The translations under genes were made by a program, and so were the position numbers. A model generated the notes under the pieces. It did not search any database, was not told where the DNA came from, and saw only the letters and a list, made by a program, of their open reading frames with translations. A stretch of 32,577 nucleotides of DNA, taken from the NCBI GenBank assembly GCA_026416195.1, contig JAOAFQ010000162.1, positions 1-32,577 of the forward strand, read 5' to 3'. Shown here in pieces: positions 8,192 to 15,887 of the stretch. The first letter of the stretch is position 1, and each line of letters starts with the position of its first letter. The DNA comes from Candidatus Aminicenantota bacterium. Lineage in GTDB: Bacteria > Acidobacteriota > Aminicenantia > Aminicenantales > CALLJL01.

Positions 8192-9487
8192 TTGAGTTTC
8201 AAGGTGATTAAAATGAGGGGCAAGAAAAGAAAAAGCTTATTTTTATATTTTGGTATTCTGATTCTTTTTATTCATTGGATCTGGCCATCATCAATTGAAG
8301 GTAAAATTAAATATTTTAATTGGGTTAATGACCAGCAATTTCAAACTCTTCAGCCATCTAGCCCATTAATTCCTATTGCGGTAAGAGTTTTCGCTGGTTC
8401 CCATTTTATAGAGAATTTAAGTCTAGACGATTTCGAAATCATTATTGGCGATCGTTTAGAAAAACCGGTGAGTTTATTTCTTGTCAATCAGAATAAAATT
8501 GAAAGGCAAGAGGGGAGAATAAGCCCTAAGCCCGATTTAACTCGCCGCATCATAATTATGATGAAGATGATTGATTATCATCCCCAGCTTGCCCAGGCCA
8601 TTGAGGATCTTTTCATGAATGAATTACTTCCAGGTGATACTTTGGAAATTCAGACACCTATGAAAAATTACATGATGGCCCCTGGGGCCTTAGAAAAAGT
8701 TCCTAAACCAGTTTTGATTAAAAACGCTCTTGAATTAGTTCGCAAAGATATTCTTCAGGGGAATATGCTTTACAATAGCTTGCTTAATGAACTCAAGAGA
8801 TTTGTTCGACGAATTAGTGGGGCCAGCACTTTTGAGGTCGAAGAGTTAGGTGGGGTAAGCCCAGATTTAGGGCTTCCTTTTCTTTTTCAAAATTATCGAA
8901 TGAACATGCAGAAATTGGAAGCCCTCCGTCGACTCGATGAGGACCAGCTCATTCAATATGCTGAAGCTATCAAAAAACGCCCAGGCCAAAAATTTATTTT
9001 CTTTTTTTATCAGCGAGAATTTCTTCCAGAAATTAGCCCAATGAAAATGAATGAGCTCGCCACTCTCTATCAAGATCAGCCCAATATTGTGGGTGAACTC
9101 CAAGATCTTTTTCAGCAATTTTACCGTCCTTTAAATTTTAATATTCCAGCTCTCGAAGAAGCTTTTGCTTCTTCGGAGGCCCAATTAAATTTTCTTTTCC
9201 TAAATAAAGATGCTCCTAAAGTCGCTGGTTTAGTAATGAGAGAAAGATCAGAAGATATCTACAAGCTCATGTCTAAATTAGCTAAAGCTACGGGAGGCAT
9301 AATCGAAGCTTCTCAAAATCCAGAAGCCGCTTTTAAAAAAGCCTTTGCCTTAGCTTCAAGATATTACCTTCTTTATCTCGAACCTCAAAGAGATTTGCTG
9401 CAAGAAGGCTTCAATCAAGTTATAGTGAAAATCAAAAGAGAAAATGTTGCCCTTTCCTCTAGACTTGGGTTTTCTCTTTTTCCTTGA
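8192..9487 (+). CDS. Secreted VWFA-related protein (Acidobacterial type) without a canonical MIDAS
   Basis: An exported protein with a basic n-region (RGKKRKS) and hydrophobic core LFLYFGILILFIHWIW. The layout follows the VWFA-related Acidobacterial domain family: an N-terminal segment FIENLSLDDFEIIIGDRLEKPV, equivalent to the usual 'LtkeDFevyEdGk' part; a central RRIIIMMKMIDYHPQ strand where a MIDAS DxSxS is expected; and a C-terminal GGIIEASQNPEAAFKKAF with YYLLYLEPQ. The DxSxS metal site is absent, so divalent-ion ligand binding by the usual mechanism is unlikely. The ORF track uses a TTG start (8192) preceded by GAAGGGG. An ATG at 8213 with AAGGTG 6 bases upstream is an equally good or better start (424 aa). 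The function is unknown. Confidence 0.65.
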   Translation: MSFKVIKMRGKKRKSLFLYFGILILFIHWIWPSSIEGKIKYFNWVNDQQFQTLQPSSPLIPIAVRVFAGSHFIENLSLDDFEIIIGDRLEKPVSLFLVNQNKIERQEGRISPKPDLTRRIIIMMKMIDYHPQLAQAIEDLFMNELLPGDTLEIQTPMKNYMMAPGALEKVPKPVLIKNALELVRKDILQGNMLYNSLLNELKRFVRRISGASTFEVEELGGVSPDLGLPFLFQNYRMNMQKLEALRRLDEDQLIQYAEAIKKRPGQKFIFFFYQREFLPEISPMKMNELATLYQDQPNIVGELQDLFQQFYRPLNFNIPALEEAFASSEAQLNFLFLNKDAPKVAGLVMRERSEDIYKLMSKLAKATGGIIEASQNPEAAFKKAFALASRYYLLYLEPQRDLLQEGFNQVIVKIKRENVALSSRLGFSLFP

Positions 9488-9530
9488 TTTCGACCTTTAG
9501 TTAGATTTATCTACACTTCGTCTCTTCAAA

Positions 9531-9559
9531 TTGAGAAGGCGAGATGATTTAGCTATAAT
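9531..9559 (+). promoter_or_regulatory. tRNA-Pro promoter
   Basis: TTGAGA (9531-9536), 17-base spacer, perfect TATAAT (9554-9559). The predicted start falls a few bases before the mature tRNA 5' end at 9571. Confidence 0.7.
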
Positions 9560-9570
9560 TTTTATCCCAA

Positions 9571-9645
9571 CGGGGAGTAGCGCAGCCTGGTTAGCGCACA
9601 GCGTTCGGGACGCTGGGGTCATGGGTTCGAATCCCATCTCCCCGA
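9571..9645 (+). tRNA. tRNA-Pro (anticodon CGG)
   Basis: All four arms fold. The acceptor CGGGGAG pairs with CTCCCCG and is followed by discriminator A. The D-arm is GCGC/GCGC with loop AGCCTGGTTA. The anticodon stem CAGCG/CGCTG holds loop TTCGGGA, giving anticodon CGG. The T-arm is ATGGG/CCCAT with TTCGAAT. The total is 75 nt and CCA is not encoded. The 3' end is 3 bases from the stop codon of the oppositely oriented DUF362 gene. Confidence 0.96.
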
Positions 9646-9648
9646 TGC

Positions 9649-10740
9649 CTATATTTCTATAAGTTCATAGTCCATAAACCCAAGGCCAATTTCTTGTCCA
9701 TACTTGAGCTGGATTGACCAATCAAGGTCATAACCCTCTCTCAAGACATCTCTCTCTGCTTTCGACAAAACTAAATCGACTGAGGCTTGATCAAGCGCAA
9801 CCGGATCGTAAGAAGCAAGCAATCCTATGTCATCAACAATTGATGGCTGATTTTTCGCCAGACAATCACAATCCTTGGTTATTTGGATAAGAAAATTAAG
9901 AAAAACAATTTTAGGACCAAAATAATTTCTTACCGCCAAAGCATATTCAACCATTTTCTCCTGAACGCGGCGACTATCCTCATCCCATCGCATTTTAATT
10001 GCGCCAACTTTACATCTGACAAGGCACTCCCCACAGCCAAGGCAGCGCTCAGTAATGATTTTAGCCACTCCCTCCACTTGAATAATTGCCTGAGCTGGGC
10101 AACTTGTTAGACAAAGACCACAATTAGTACAATATTTTGGATTTACCTTAGGCTGAACTTCAGAATGCTGTTCAAGTTTACCGGCTCGAGAAGCACATCC
10201 CATTCCTAGATTTTTAATGGCACAGCCCATTCCGGTCATCACATGACCAGTAAAATGACTTAGAACAATAAGAGCATCCGCTTGAATAATCGAGGCCGCT
10301 ATTTTCGCTGTCTTAATTCTCTTGGCCCCAACTTTGATTTCAACGTCATCCCCGCCAAGAAGGCCATCAGCAATGATAACAGGTAAACCTGTCCCTTCAA
10401 AGGTAAACCCATGTTCAGCTGCTTGACGAAGATGACTGATTGCATTAGTTCTCTCGCCCATATAAAGAGTATTTGTGTCAGTTAAGAAAGCCCTGACCGT
10501 TTTTTCCTTTAGTCTTCTAATCATGCCTTTAAGCCAGGTTGGTTTGATATAGCCTCTATTTCCCTTTTCCCCAAAATGGATTTTTAAGCCGACGTAATCA
10601 TTCCTACTTAGACGTTCCTCAAAACCTGTGGCCAAATAAATTTTTTCGGTCTTGAGAGCCAAAGATTCTGCCCCTTCATTTCGATGAGCCGGACTAAAAT
10701 AAACAAGGCTTTTCATCTTAGGAAGGCTGTTTTCCTTCAA
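9649..10740 (-). CDS. DUF362 protein with two 4Fe-4S clusters
   Basis: A 363-residue protein with the DUF362 scaffold (GLKIHFGEKGNRGYIKP, FLTDTNTLYMGERTNA, SHFTGHVMTGMGCAIKNLGMGC). A 2x[4Fe-4S] ferredoxin module sits inside it: Cys204/207/210/214 followed by Pro, and Cys233/236/239/243. DUF362 proteins are cytoplasmic iron-sulfur proteins of unknown specific function. The clusters imply low-potential electron transfer and fit an anaerobic lifestyle. The ATG lies inside the end of the aminotransferase gene, a 23-base overlap, so translation is probably coupled. The second cluster lacks the usual proline after its last Cys (CKVGAI). Confidence 0.87.
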   Translation of the reverse strand: MKENSLPKMKSLVYFSPAHRNEGAESLALKTEKIYLATGFEERLSRNDYVGLKIHFGEKGNRGYIKPTWLKGMIRRLKEKTVRAFLTDTNTLYMGERTNAISHLRQAAEHGFTFEGTGLPVIIADGLLGGDDVEIKVGAKRIKTAKIAASIIQADALIVLSHFTGHVMTGMGCAIKNLGMGCASRAGKLEQHSEVQPKVNPKYCTNCGLCLTSCPAQAIIQVEGVAKIITERCLGCGECLVRCKVGAIKMRWDEDSRRVQEKMVEYALAVRNYFGPKIVFLNFLIQITKDCDCLAKNQPSIVDDIGLLASYDPVALDQASVDLVLSKAERDVLREGYDLDWSIQLKYGQEIGLGFMDYELIEI

Positions 10741-11878
10741 GATAAGGTTGGGCTGCCTCCACGGCTGTTCCAGTCATTACAGGGAAATTTAAAGAAATGA
10801 GAGTTTTCTCAATAGCTTCCAAAGCATAAACTACCTGTTCATGAGAAATATTACCCATATGCCCCATACGAAAAACTTGGCCCGCAGTTGAACCAAGACC
10901 ACCAGCCACGACCACTCCCTTATCATAAAGGGTTTGCCTAAATTTCTTGTCATCTATTCCTTGTGGATAACGAACTACTGAAAGAGTAGGCGCCAAAAAG
11001 GCCTCGTCGGTAAAAAAGGAAAAACCGAGTTCTTTTAAAGCAACTCTAATCGCTCTGGCGATTTGGCGATGTCGGTTAAATCTTTTCTCTAAGCCTTCTT
11101 CAAGAACAATCAAAGTTGCTTCATAGAAAGCTCGAATTTCATTGACACAGGGGGTAGAAAAATATTTGGAAGGATCTTGCATAATTGGCAACCACCGCAG
11201 TAGGTCAGCATAATAAGCCGGAATTGATTTTAAGGCTTTCCTTTTCTCCATGGCTCTTGGAGAGGCAACTAGAATAGCCAGGCCAGGAGGAGCCCCAAAA
11301 CATTTTTGAGCTGCAGTTAAAATAACATCAATCCCCCATGAGTCCATAAACTCCTCTATGCCACCAGTGGCACAAACTCCATCGACAATCAAGAGCTCTT
11401 CTCGATGGCGGAGTAAAGAAGCGAATTCTTTGATGGGAGCACAAGTGCCAGTAGCCGTATCCACATGGGTACAAATAACCGCAGCGTACGTTGATTGCTT
11501 CAATTTTCTTTCCAGTTCTTCTGGATAAACTCCTTTTCCCCAAGGAGCAGTTAAAACCTCAGCTTCTAGATCAAATGCCCTGAAAATATCCACCATTCTT
11601 TCGCCGAAATAACCATGGGAAATAATCAAAGCCTTTTCGCCTCGGCCGATCATATTTAAAACAGCCATTTCCATGGCCAACGTTCCAGCCCCAGCAACGA
11701 TAAAGGCTTCTCCTGAAGAACAGTCGACAATTTTTTTCAGATTTTCCACGGCACCCTTCAATTCAATAACCATCTCTGGCCCAACATGTGATACTGTAGG
11801 CAAAGATAGCCGATTAATAATCCTCGGATGAACTGGGGTTGGTCCAGGAATCAAAAGTAATTTTTCTTTCATAGCCAT
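10718..11878 (-). CDS. Class V aminotransferase (alanine-glyoxylate / serine-pyruvate type)
   Basis: The 386-residue protein is a PLP enzyme of the SGAT/AGXT group. It has the N-terminal LLIPGPTPVHPRI, GAGTLAMEMAVLNMIGRGEKALIISHGYFGERM, HVDTATGTCAPIKE, the PLP-pocket aspartate in LLIVDGVCATGGIEE, and the Schiff-base lysine in ILTAAQKCFGAPPGLAIL. The C-terminal GQVFRMGHMGNI is also family-typical. Such enzymes transfer the amino group between alanine or serine and glyoxylate or another keto acid; the exact substrate cannot be read from sequence. AAAGGA lies about 4 bases before the first ATG (MAMKEK) and 10 before the second, so the start is ambiguous by two codons. It leads a two-gene unit with the DUF362 protein. 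Confidence 0.9.
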   Translation of the reverse strand: MAMKEKLLLIPGPTPVHPRIINRLSLPTVSHVGPEMVIELKGAVENLKKIVDCSSGEAFIVAGAGTLAMEMAVLNMIGRGEKALIISHGYFGERMVDIFRAFDLEAEVLTAPWGKGVYPEELERKLKQSTYAAVICTHVDTATGTCAPIKEFASLLRHREELLIVDGVCATGGIEEFMDSWGIDVILTAAQKCFGAPPGLAILVASPRAMEKRKALKSIPAYYADLLRWLPIMQDPSKYFSTPCVNEIRAFYEATLIVLEEGLEKRFNRHRQIARAIRVALKELGFSFFTDEAFLAPTLSVVRYPQGIDDKKFRQTLYDKGVVVAGGLGSTAGQVFRMGHMGNISHEQVVYALEAIEKTLISLNFPVMTGTAVEAAQPYLEGKQPS

Positions 11879-11921
11879 TTTTCCTTTAATCGAAATGAAA
11901 AATTATTTTGGCTTAGATGGA

Positions 11922-11950
11922 TTCATAAATCAAGCTAAAATGATTATAAT
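11922..11950 (+). promoter_or_regulatory. Candidate promoter of the glycosidase genes
   Basis: TTCATA (11922-11927), 17-base spacer, perfect TATAAT (11945-11950), about 33 bases before the GH29 ATG. The -10 sits in the palindrome ATTATAAT and so also reads TATAAT on the minus strand, toward the aminotransferase, but no matching minus-strand -35 was found. Confidence 0.5.
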
Positions 11951-11982
11951 GGGTTCAAATTAAAGGCAAGAAGGAGGCAAAG

Positions 11983-13302
11983 ATGAAAAAAATTTTAATT
12001 ACGATTAATCTTTTTTTTATTATTAATTCAATTCTTCTTTATTCATCTGAGGGAACAACTTACCTTCCCTCCGAAAGTAATCTTAAGGCTAGAGAATGGT
12101 TTAGACAGGCTAAATTTGGCCTCTTCATTCATTGGGGACTCTATTCCATCCTGGGAGAGGGCGAATGGGTTATGTTCAACCGAAGAATTCCCGTCTCTGA
12201 TTATGAAAAATTGGCTAGCTTTTTCAACCCCATCGCTTTTGATCCCAAAGAATGGATCTCTCTGGCCAAAGAAGCTGGAATGCGTTACATCGTGATTACG
12301 GCCAGGCACCACGACGGCTTTAGTCTCTTTGCTACTAGGGCCACTGACTACAATATAGTTAAGGCCACCCCTTATGGCCGAGATATTCTTAAGATGCTGG
12401 CTGATGAAAGCCAGCGTCAAGGAATTAAACTTGGATTTTACTATTCTTTAGTGGATTGGCACCATCCAGATTATGCCCCTCGAACTGCTCAAGGCGAACT
12501 CTTAAGAAGAGGAAGCAAAGGGGATTGGGGACGTTATCTCGACTTTATGAAAACGCAGATTCGGGAATTACTAACCCATTACGGTGAAGTTCTGAGCCTT
12601 TGGCTCGATGGTCATTGGGATGCGCCTCAAGCTGATTGGCGGTATGATGAGCTTTACAATTTGATTCACTCCCTTCAACCTCAAGTTCTCATTGGTAATA
12701 ATCATCATTTGGCTCCTTTTCCTGGAGAGGATTTTCAGATGTTTGAAAAAGATTTACCTGGAGGCCAAACTCAAGCTTTCAATATCGGTCAGCCTATAAG
12801 CTCGTTGCCTTTGGAAATGTGTGAAACCATTAATAATTCCTGGGGCTTTAATCTCCATGACCGTCATTATAAGAGCCCCAAGGAGCTGATCCATCTTTTA
12901 GTCAAAGCCGCTGGCTATGATTCAAATCTTTTGCTTAATGTTGGCCCGATGCCTAATGGCAAAATCCAACCTGAATTTGTTGATCGACTGCTTGAAGTGG
13001 GCCGCTGGTTAAGAATTTATGGGGAATCAATTTATGGAACAAGAGGCGGGCCTCTCCGGCCTCAGCCTTGGGGGGTCACAACCAGGAAAGATTCGTTTAT
13101 CTATGTCCATCTCCTTAATTATGAAGAGCCGGCTCTTCTTCTTCCAGGGTTCAACCTGCCAATTAAGTCAGCTAATCTAATGAAAAATGGACAAAAAATA
13201 AACTTTCGTCATTTACCTGAAGGCCTAATTTTAAATCTGCTTGGTATAGAAAAAGATCCTATCGATACAATTATTCGTTTAGAAATTAAACCTAAAAAAT
13301 AA
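11983..13302 (+). CDS. Exported alpha-L-fucosidase (GH29)
   Basis: A 439-residue glycosidase that would remove alpha-linked L-fucose from glycans. A short signal peptide (about residues 1-24, ILITINLFFIINSILLYSS) sends it out of the cytoplasm. GH29 motifs: WFRQAKFGLFIHWGLYS near the N-terminus, RHHDGF (108-113), LWLDGHWD with probable nucleophile Asp209, CETINNSWGFN, and NLLLNVGPMPNG at the end of the barrel. A C-terminal beta domain of about 90 residues follows. A strong AAGGAGG ribosome site lies 6 bases before the ATG. It is the first of three same-strand genes; the hexosaminidase follows after 62 bases, which suggests joint attack on fucosylated amino-sugar glycans. Confidence 0.94.
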   Translation: MKKILITINLFFIINSILLYSSEGTTYLPSESNLKAREWFRQAKFGLFIHWGLYSILGEGEWVMFNRRIPVSDYEKLASFFNPIAFDPKEWISLAKEAGMRYIVITARHHDGFSLFATRATDYNIVKATPYGRDILKMLADESQRQGIKLGFYYSLVDWHHPDYAPRTAQGELLRRGSKGDWGRYLDFMKTQIRELLTHYGEVLSLWLDGHWDAPQADWRYDELYNLIHSLQPQVLIGNNHHLAPFPGEDFQMFEKDLPGGQTQAFNIGQPISSLPLEMCETINNSWGFNLHDRHYKSPKELIHLLVKAAGYDSNLLLNVGPMPNGKIQPEFVDRLLEVGRWLRIYGESIYGTRGGPLRPQPWGVTTRKDSFIYVHLLNYEEPALLLPGFNLPIKSANLMKNGQKINFRHLPEGLILNLLGIEKDPIDTIIRLEIKPKK

Positions 13303-13364
13303 TCGAACTTGAGACTTTAACCAAAATAAATGATTCATCTTCAACTTATAAGAGGTTGGAGAAA

Positions 13365-15701
13365 ATGAAAAAAATAGAATGGGCAAGTTGCAAAATTTTT
13401 ATTGTCTTCCTATTATTGGCCAGCCTAATTGAACTTTCTTCTTTTTCAGCCAGTTCATCTAACCAAATTAAATTAAATGTGATTCCAAGACCTTTATTTG
13501 TTTCATTTGGTCGAGGCAATTTAAATTTAAAGGCAACAAGCTCCATAATCATCAACCAAAACCTAGCAGATCTAAGGGCCGTAGCTTCTGAGCTTCAAAG
13601 AAAGCTTCAAAAAGCTACTGGTTGGCCGTGGGAAATAAAAGAGGTCAGCCAAGTTAAAACAGTTCGTGGCCATATCTTTCTTCGCCTCCTCCCAGAAAGG
13701 GCTGATCTTGAAGCCGAAGGCTATGAACTGAGGATAAACGACAGCCATATTACTCTAGATTCCAAGAAGGTGGCTGGTCTTTTTTATGGGATTCAGACCC
13801 TCTGGCAGATTTTGCCTGCTTCAATGGAATTAGTTGATTTGGCCAATTCATCAGAGACGGCAATTTCCCCTTCCCATCCACCAATCCAAGCTTTGTCTTG
13901 TCTAACCTTTCCTTTACTCCATGTAGTTGACAAGCCCCGCTTTCGCTGGCGGGGAGTCCATCTCGATTGTAGCCGTCACTTTTTTCCTAAAGAATGGATA
14001 AAAAAATTATTGGAGACGATGGCCGCTTATAAGCTGAACACCTTTCATTGGCATCTAACCGATGATCAGGGCTGGCGAATTGAAATTAAAAAATATCCTC
14101 GGTTAACGGAAATTGGGGCTTGGCGGCGGGAAACCATGGAGGATGGCCAGCCCTATGGTGGCTTTTACACCCAAGAAGACATAAAAGAAATTATTGAATA
14201 TGCTCAAAAACGATTCATCACTGTTGTTCCTGAGATTGAAATGCCCGGTCACTGCCTAGCGGCTCTCGCCGCTTACCCTGAGCTTTCTTGTTCTGGTGGG
14301 CCTTTTAAAGTAGGCACAGAATGGGGCGTGATGAACGATGTCTTTTGTCCTGGATCAGAAGAAACTTTTGCCTTTTTAGAAAATGTTCTTGGGGAAGTAA
14401 TTGAACTTTTTCCTAGCGATTATATCCATATTGGGGGCGATGAGGTTCCAAAGATTCGTTGGAAAAATTGTCTTCGCTGTCAAACCAGAATAAAAACCGA
14501 AGGACTTAAAGATGAAAGTGAACTTCAAAGTTATTTTATCAAACGAATTGAAGCTTTCCTTAATAGCCGAGGCAAACGGCTTATCGGTTGGGATGAAATC
14601 TTAGAAGGCGGGCTTGCCCCCAGAGCTACCGTAATGAGCTGGCGAGGCATGGCTGGCGGGATAACGGCAGCTCGAAATGGGCATGACGTCATTATGAGCC
14701 CAACCTCTCATTGCTATTTTGATTACTACCAAGGATTAGTCGATGAACCTAAAGCTATAGGTGGCTTTCTTCCCCTGGAAAAAGTTTATACTTTTGAGCC
14801 AGTGCCTGCCGAACTTAAACCCGAGGAGGCCCGTCATATTCTAGGAGCTCAGGCTAATCTCTGGACTGAATATATTAAAACTCCAGAGCAGGCTGAATAT
14901 ATGCTTTTTCCCCGGCTTCTGGCCTTAGCTGAAGTTGTTTGGAGTCCAAAACAAAGGGACTGGGCTGATTTTCAAAAGCGGATTTTTCATCATTTTGATC
15001 GCCTAGCCTTAAAGGGAGTTAATTTCAGAGTGCCTCCACCTGAAGGGGTCGGTGGTCGCAGAAGAATTATTGATCCGATAATTCTGTCGCTGGTTCCTCC
15101 GATACCCTCAGCTAAAATCGTCTTTACCCTCGATGGTCAGAAACCGACCCCTAATTCGCCAATTTATTCTGGCCCCCTTGAAATAAAAGATAATACCATT
15201 TTTCGTGCAGCTACCCTTCTTCCTAATGGCCGAATGAGTCATCCCGTCTCAATGTATTTTTTTAAAATTGATGAAACCATCAATGGTCTCAACTATGATT
15301 ACTATGAAGGCCAATGGGAGCGCTTACCTGATTTAGACAAAGAAAAACCCCTTTATTCGGGAATAACTTATGATTTAACTCTAGACGGCTTAAAGACGGC
15401 GGCTGATTATTTTGCTCTTCGTTTTCGAGGCAAACTATTGATTGAACAAGAAGGAGAATACATTTTTTATACTCGAGCTGACGATGGTTTAAGACTTAAA
15501 ATTAATGACCAAGTGGTTGCTGAAAACTGGGGTCTTTTTGGTCAAAGAGAAGTAGTCGGTCGAATTAAATTATCAGTTGGTCGGCATGATCTTCAGATTG
15601 ATTTTTTCGAAAAAAGAGGAAGACAATCACTAGAAATTTTTATTGAAGGCCCAGGTTTTCCCTATCAGCCTTTACCGCCGGCCTATTTATTCCGAAATTA
15701 G
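13365..15701 (+). CDS. Exported beta-N-acetylhexosaminidase (GH20) with C-terminal PA14 domain
   Basis: The ORF track starts at a TTG (13356) that is really part of the ribosome site GGTTGGAG. I take the ATG at 13365, giving 778 residues. Order: signal peptide (1-28); GH20 N-terminal alpha/beta domain (to about 180); (beta/alpha)8 catalytic domain beginning RFRWRGVHLDCSRHFF, with FHWHLTDDQGWRIEI and the substrate-assisted catalytic pair Asp359-Glu360 in HIGGDEVPK; a chitobiase-type C-terminal domain (VFTLDGQKPTPNSPIY...); and a PA14-like domain (GEYIFYTRADDGLRLKINDQ) ending the protein. GH20 enzymes release terminal beta-GlcNAc or GalNAc. PA14 domains often bind carbohydrate. The end YLFRN shows no sorting signal I recognise. 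Confidence 0.94.
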   Translation: MKKIEWASCKIFIVFLLLASLIELSSFSASSSNQIKLNVIPRPLFVSFGRGNLNLKATSSIIINQNLADLRAVASELQRKLQKATGWPWEIKEVSQVKTVRGHIFLRLLPERADLEAEGYELRINDSHITLDSKKVAGLFYGIQTLWQILPASMELVDLANSSETAISPSHPPIQALSCLTFPLLHVVDKPRFRWRGVHLDCSRHFFPKEWIKKLLETMAAYKLNTFHWHLTDDQGWRIEIKKYPRLTEIGAWRRETMEDGQPYGGFYTQEDIKEIIEYAQKRFITVVPEIEMPGHCLAALAAYPELSCSGGPFKVGTEWGVMNDVFCPGSEETFAFLENVLGEVIELFPSDYIHIGGDEVPKIRWKNCLRCQTRIKTEGLKDESELQSYFIKRIEAFLNSRGKRLIGWDEILEGGLAPRATVMSWRGMAGGITAARNGHDVIMSPTSHCYFDYYQGLVDEPKAIGGFLPLEKVYTFEPVPAELKPEEARHILGAQANLWTEYIKTPEQAEYMLFPRLLALAEVVWSPKQRDWADFQKRIFHHFDRLALKGVNFRVPPPEGVGGRRRIIDPIILSLVPPIPSAKIVFTLDGQKPTPNSPIYSGPLEIKDNTIFRAATLLPNGRMSHPVSMYFFKIDETINGLNYDYYEGQWERLPDLDKEKPLYSGITYDLTLDGLKTAADYFALRFRGKLLIEQEGEYIFYTRADDGLRLKINDQVVAENWGLFGQREVVGRIKLSVGRHDLQIDFFEKRGRQSLEIFIEGPGFPYQPLPPAYLFRN

Positions 15702-15887
15702 TTATCTCGGTAATGAGAACTAGAAGCGAATTTGTTATTAAGAAGTAGAAGAACTAAGTTAGTTGGCTTATGAGGGCAAAATTTGTAAAATGAAAAACTA
15801 ATGATTTGAGGACCACCTAGAAACAATTATTTTTGTTCATTTTCGAGTGTTAAAAATGAATTAAAAAGGAAAATAAGGGCCGATAAA

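Noticed and set aside
11943-11950. ATTATAAT read as a shared bidirectional -10 for the aminotransferase and fucosidase genes
   Set aside because: TATAAT occurs on both strands, but no reasonable -35 exists on the minus strand at 16-18 bases.
12043-12420. Minus-strand 125-aa ORF inside the fucosidase gene
   Set aside because: Antisense shadow of the conserved GH29 barrel; no family resemblance.
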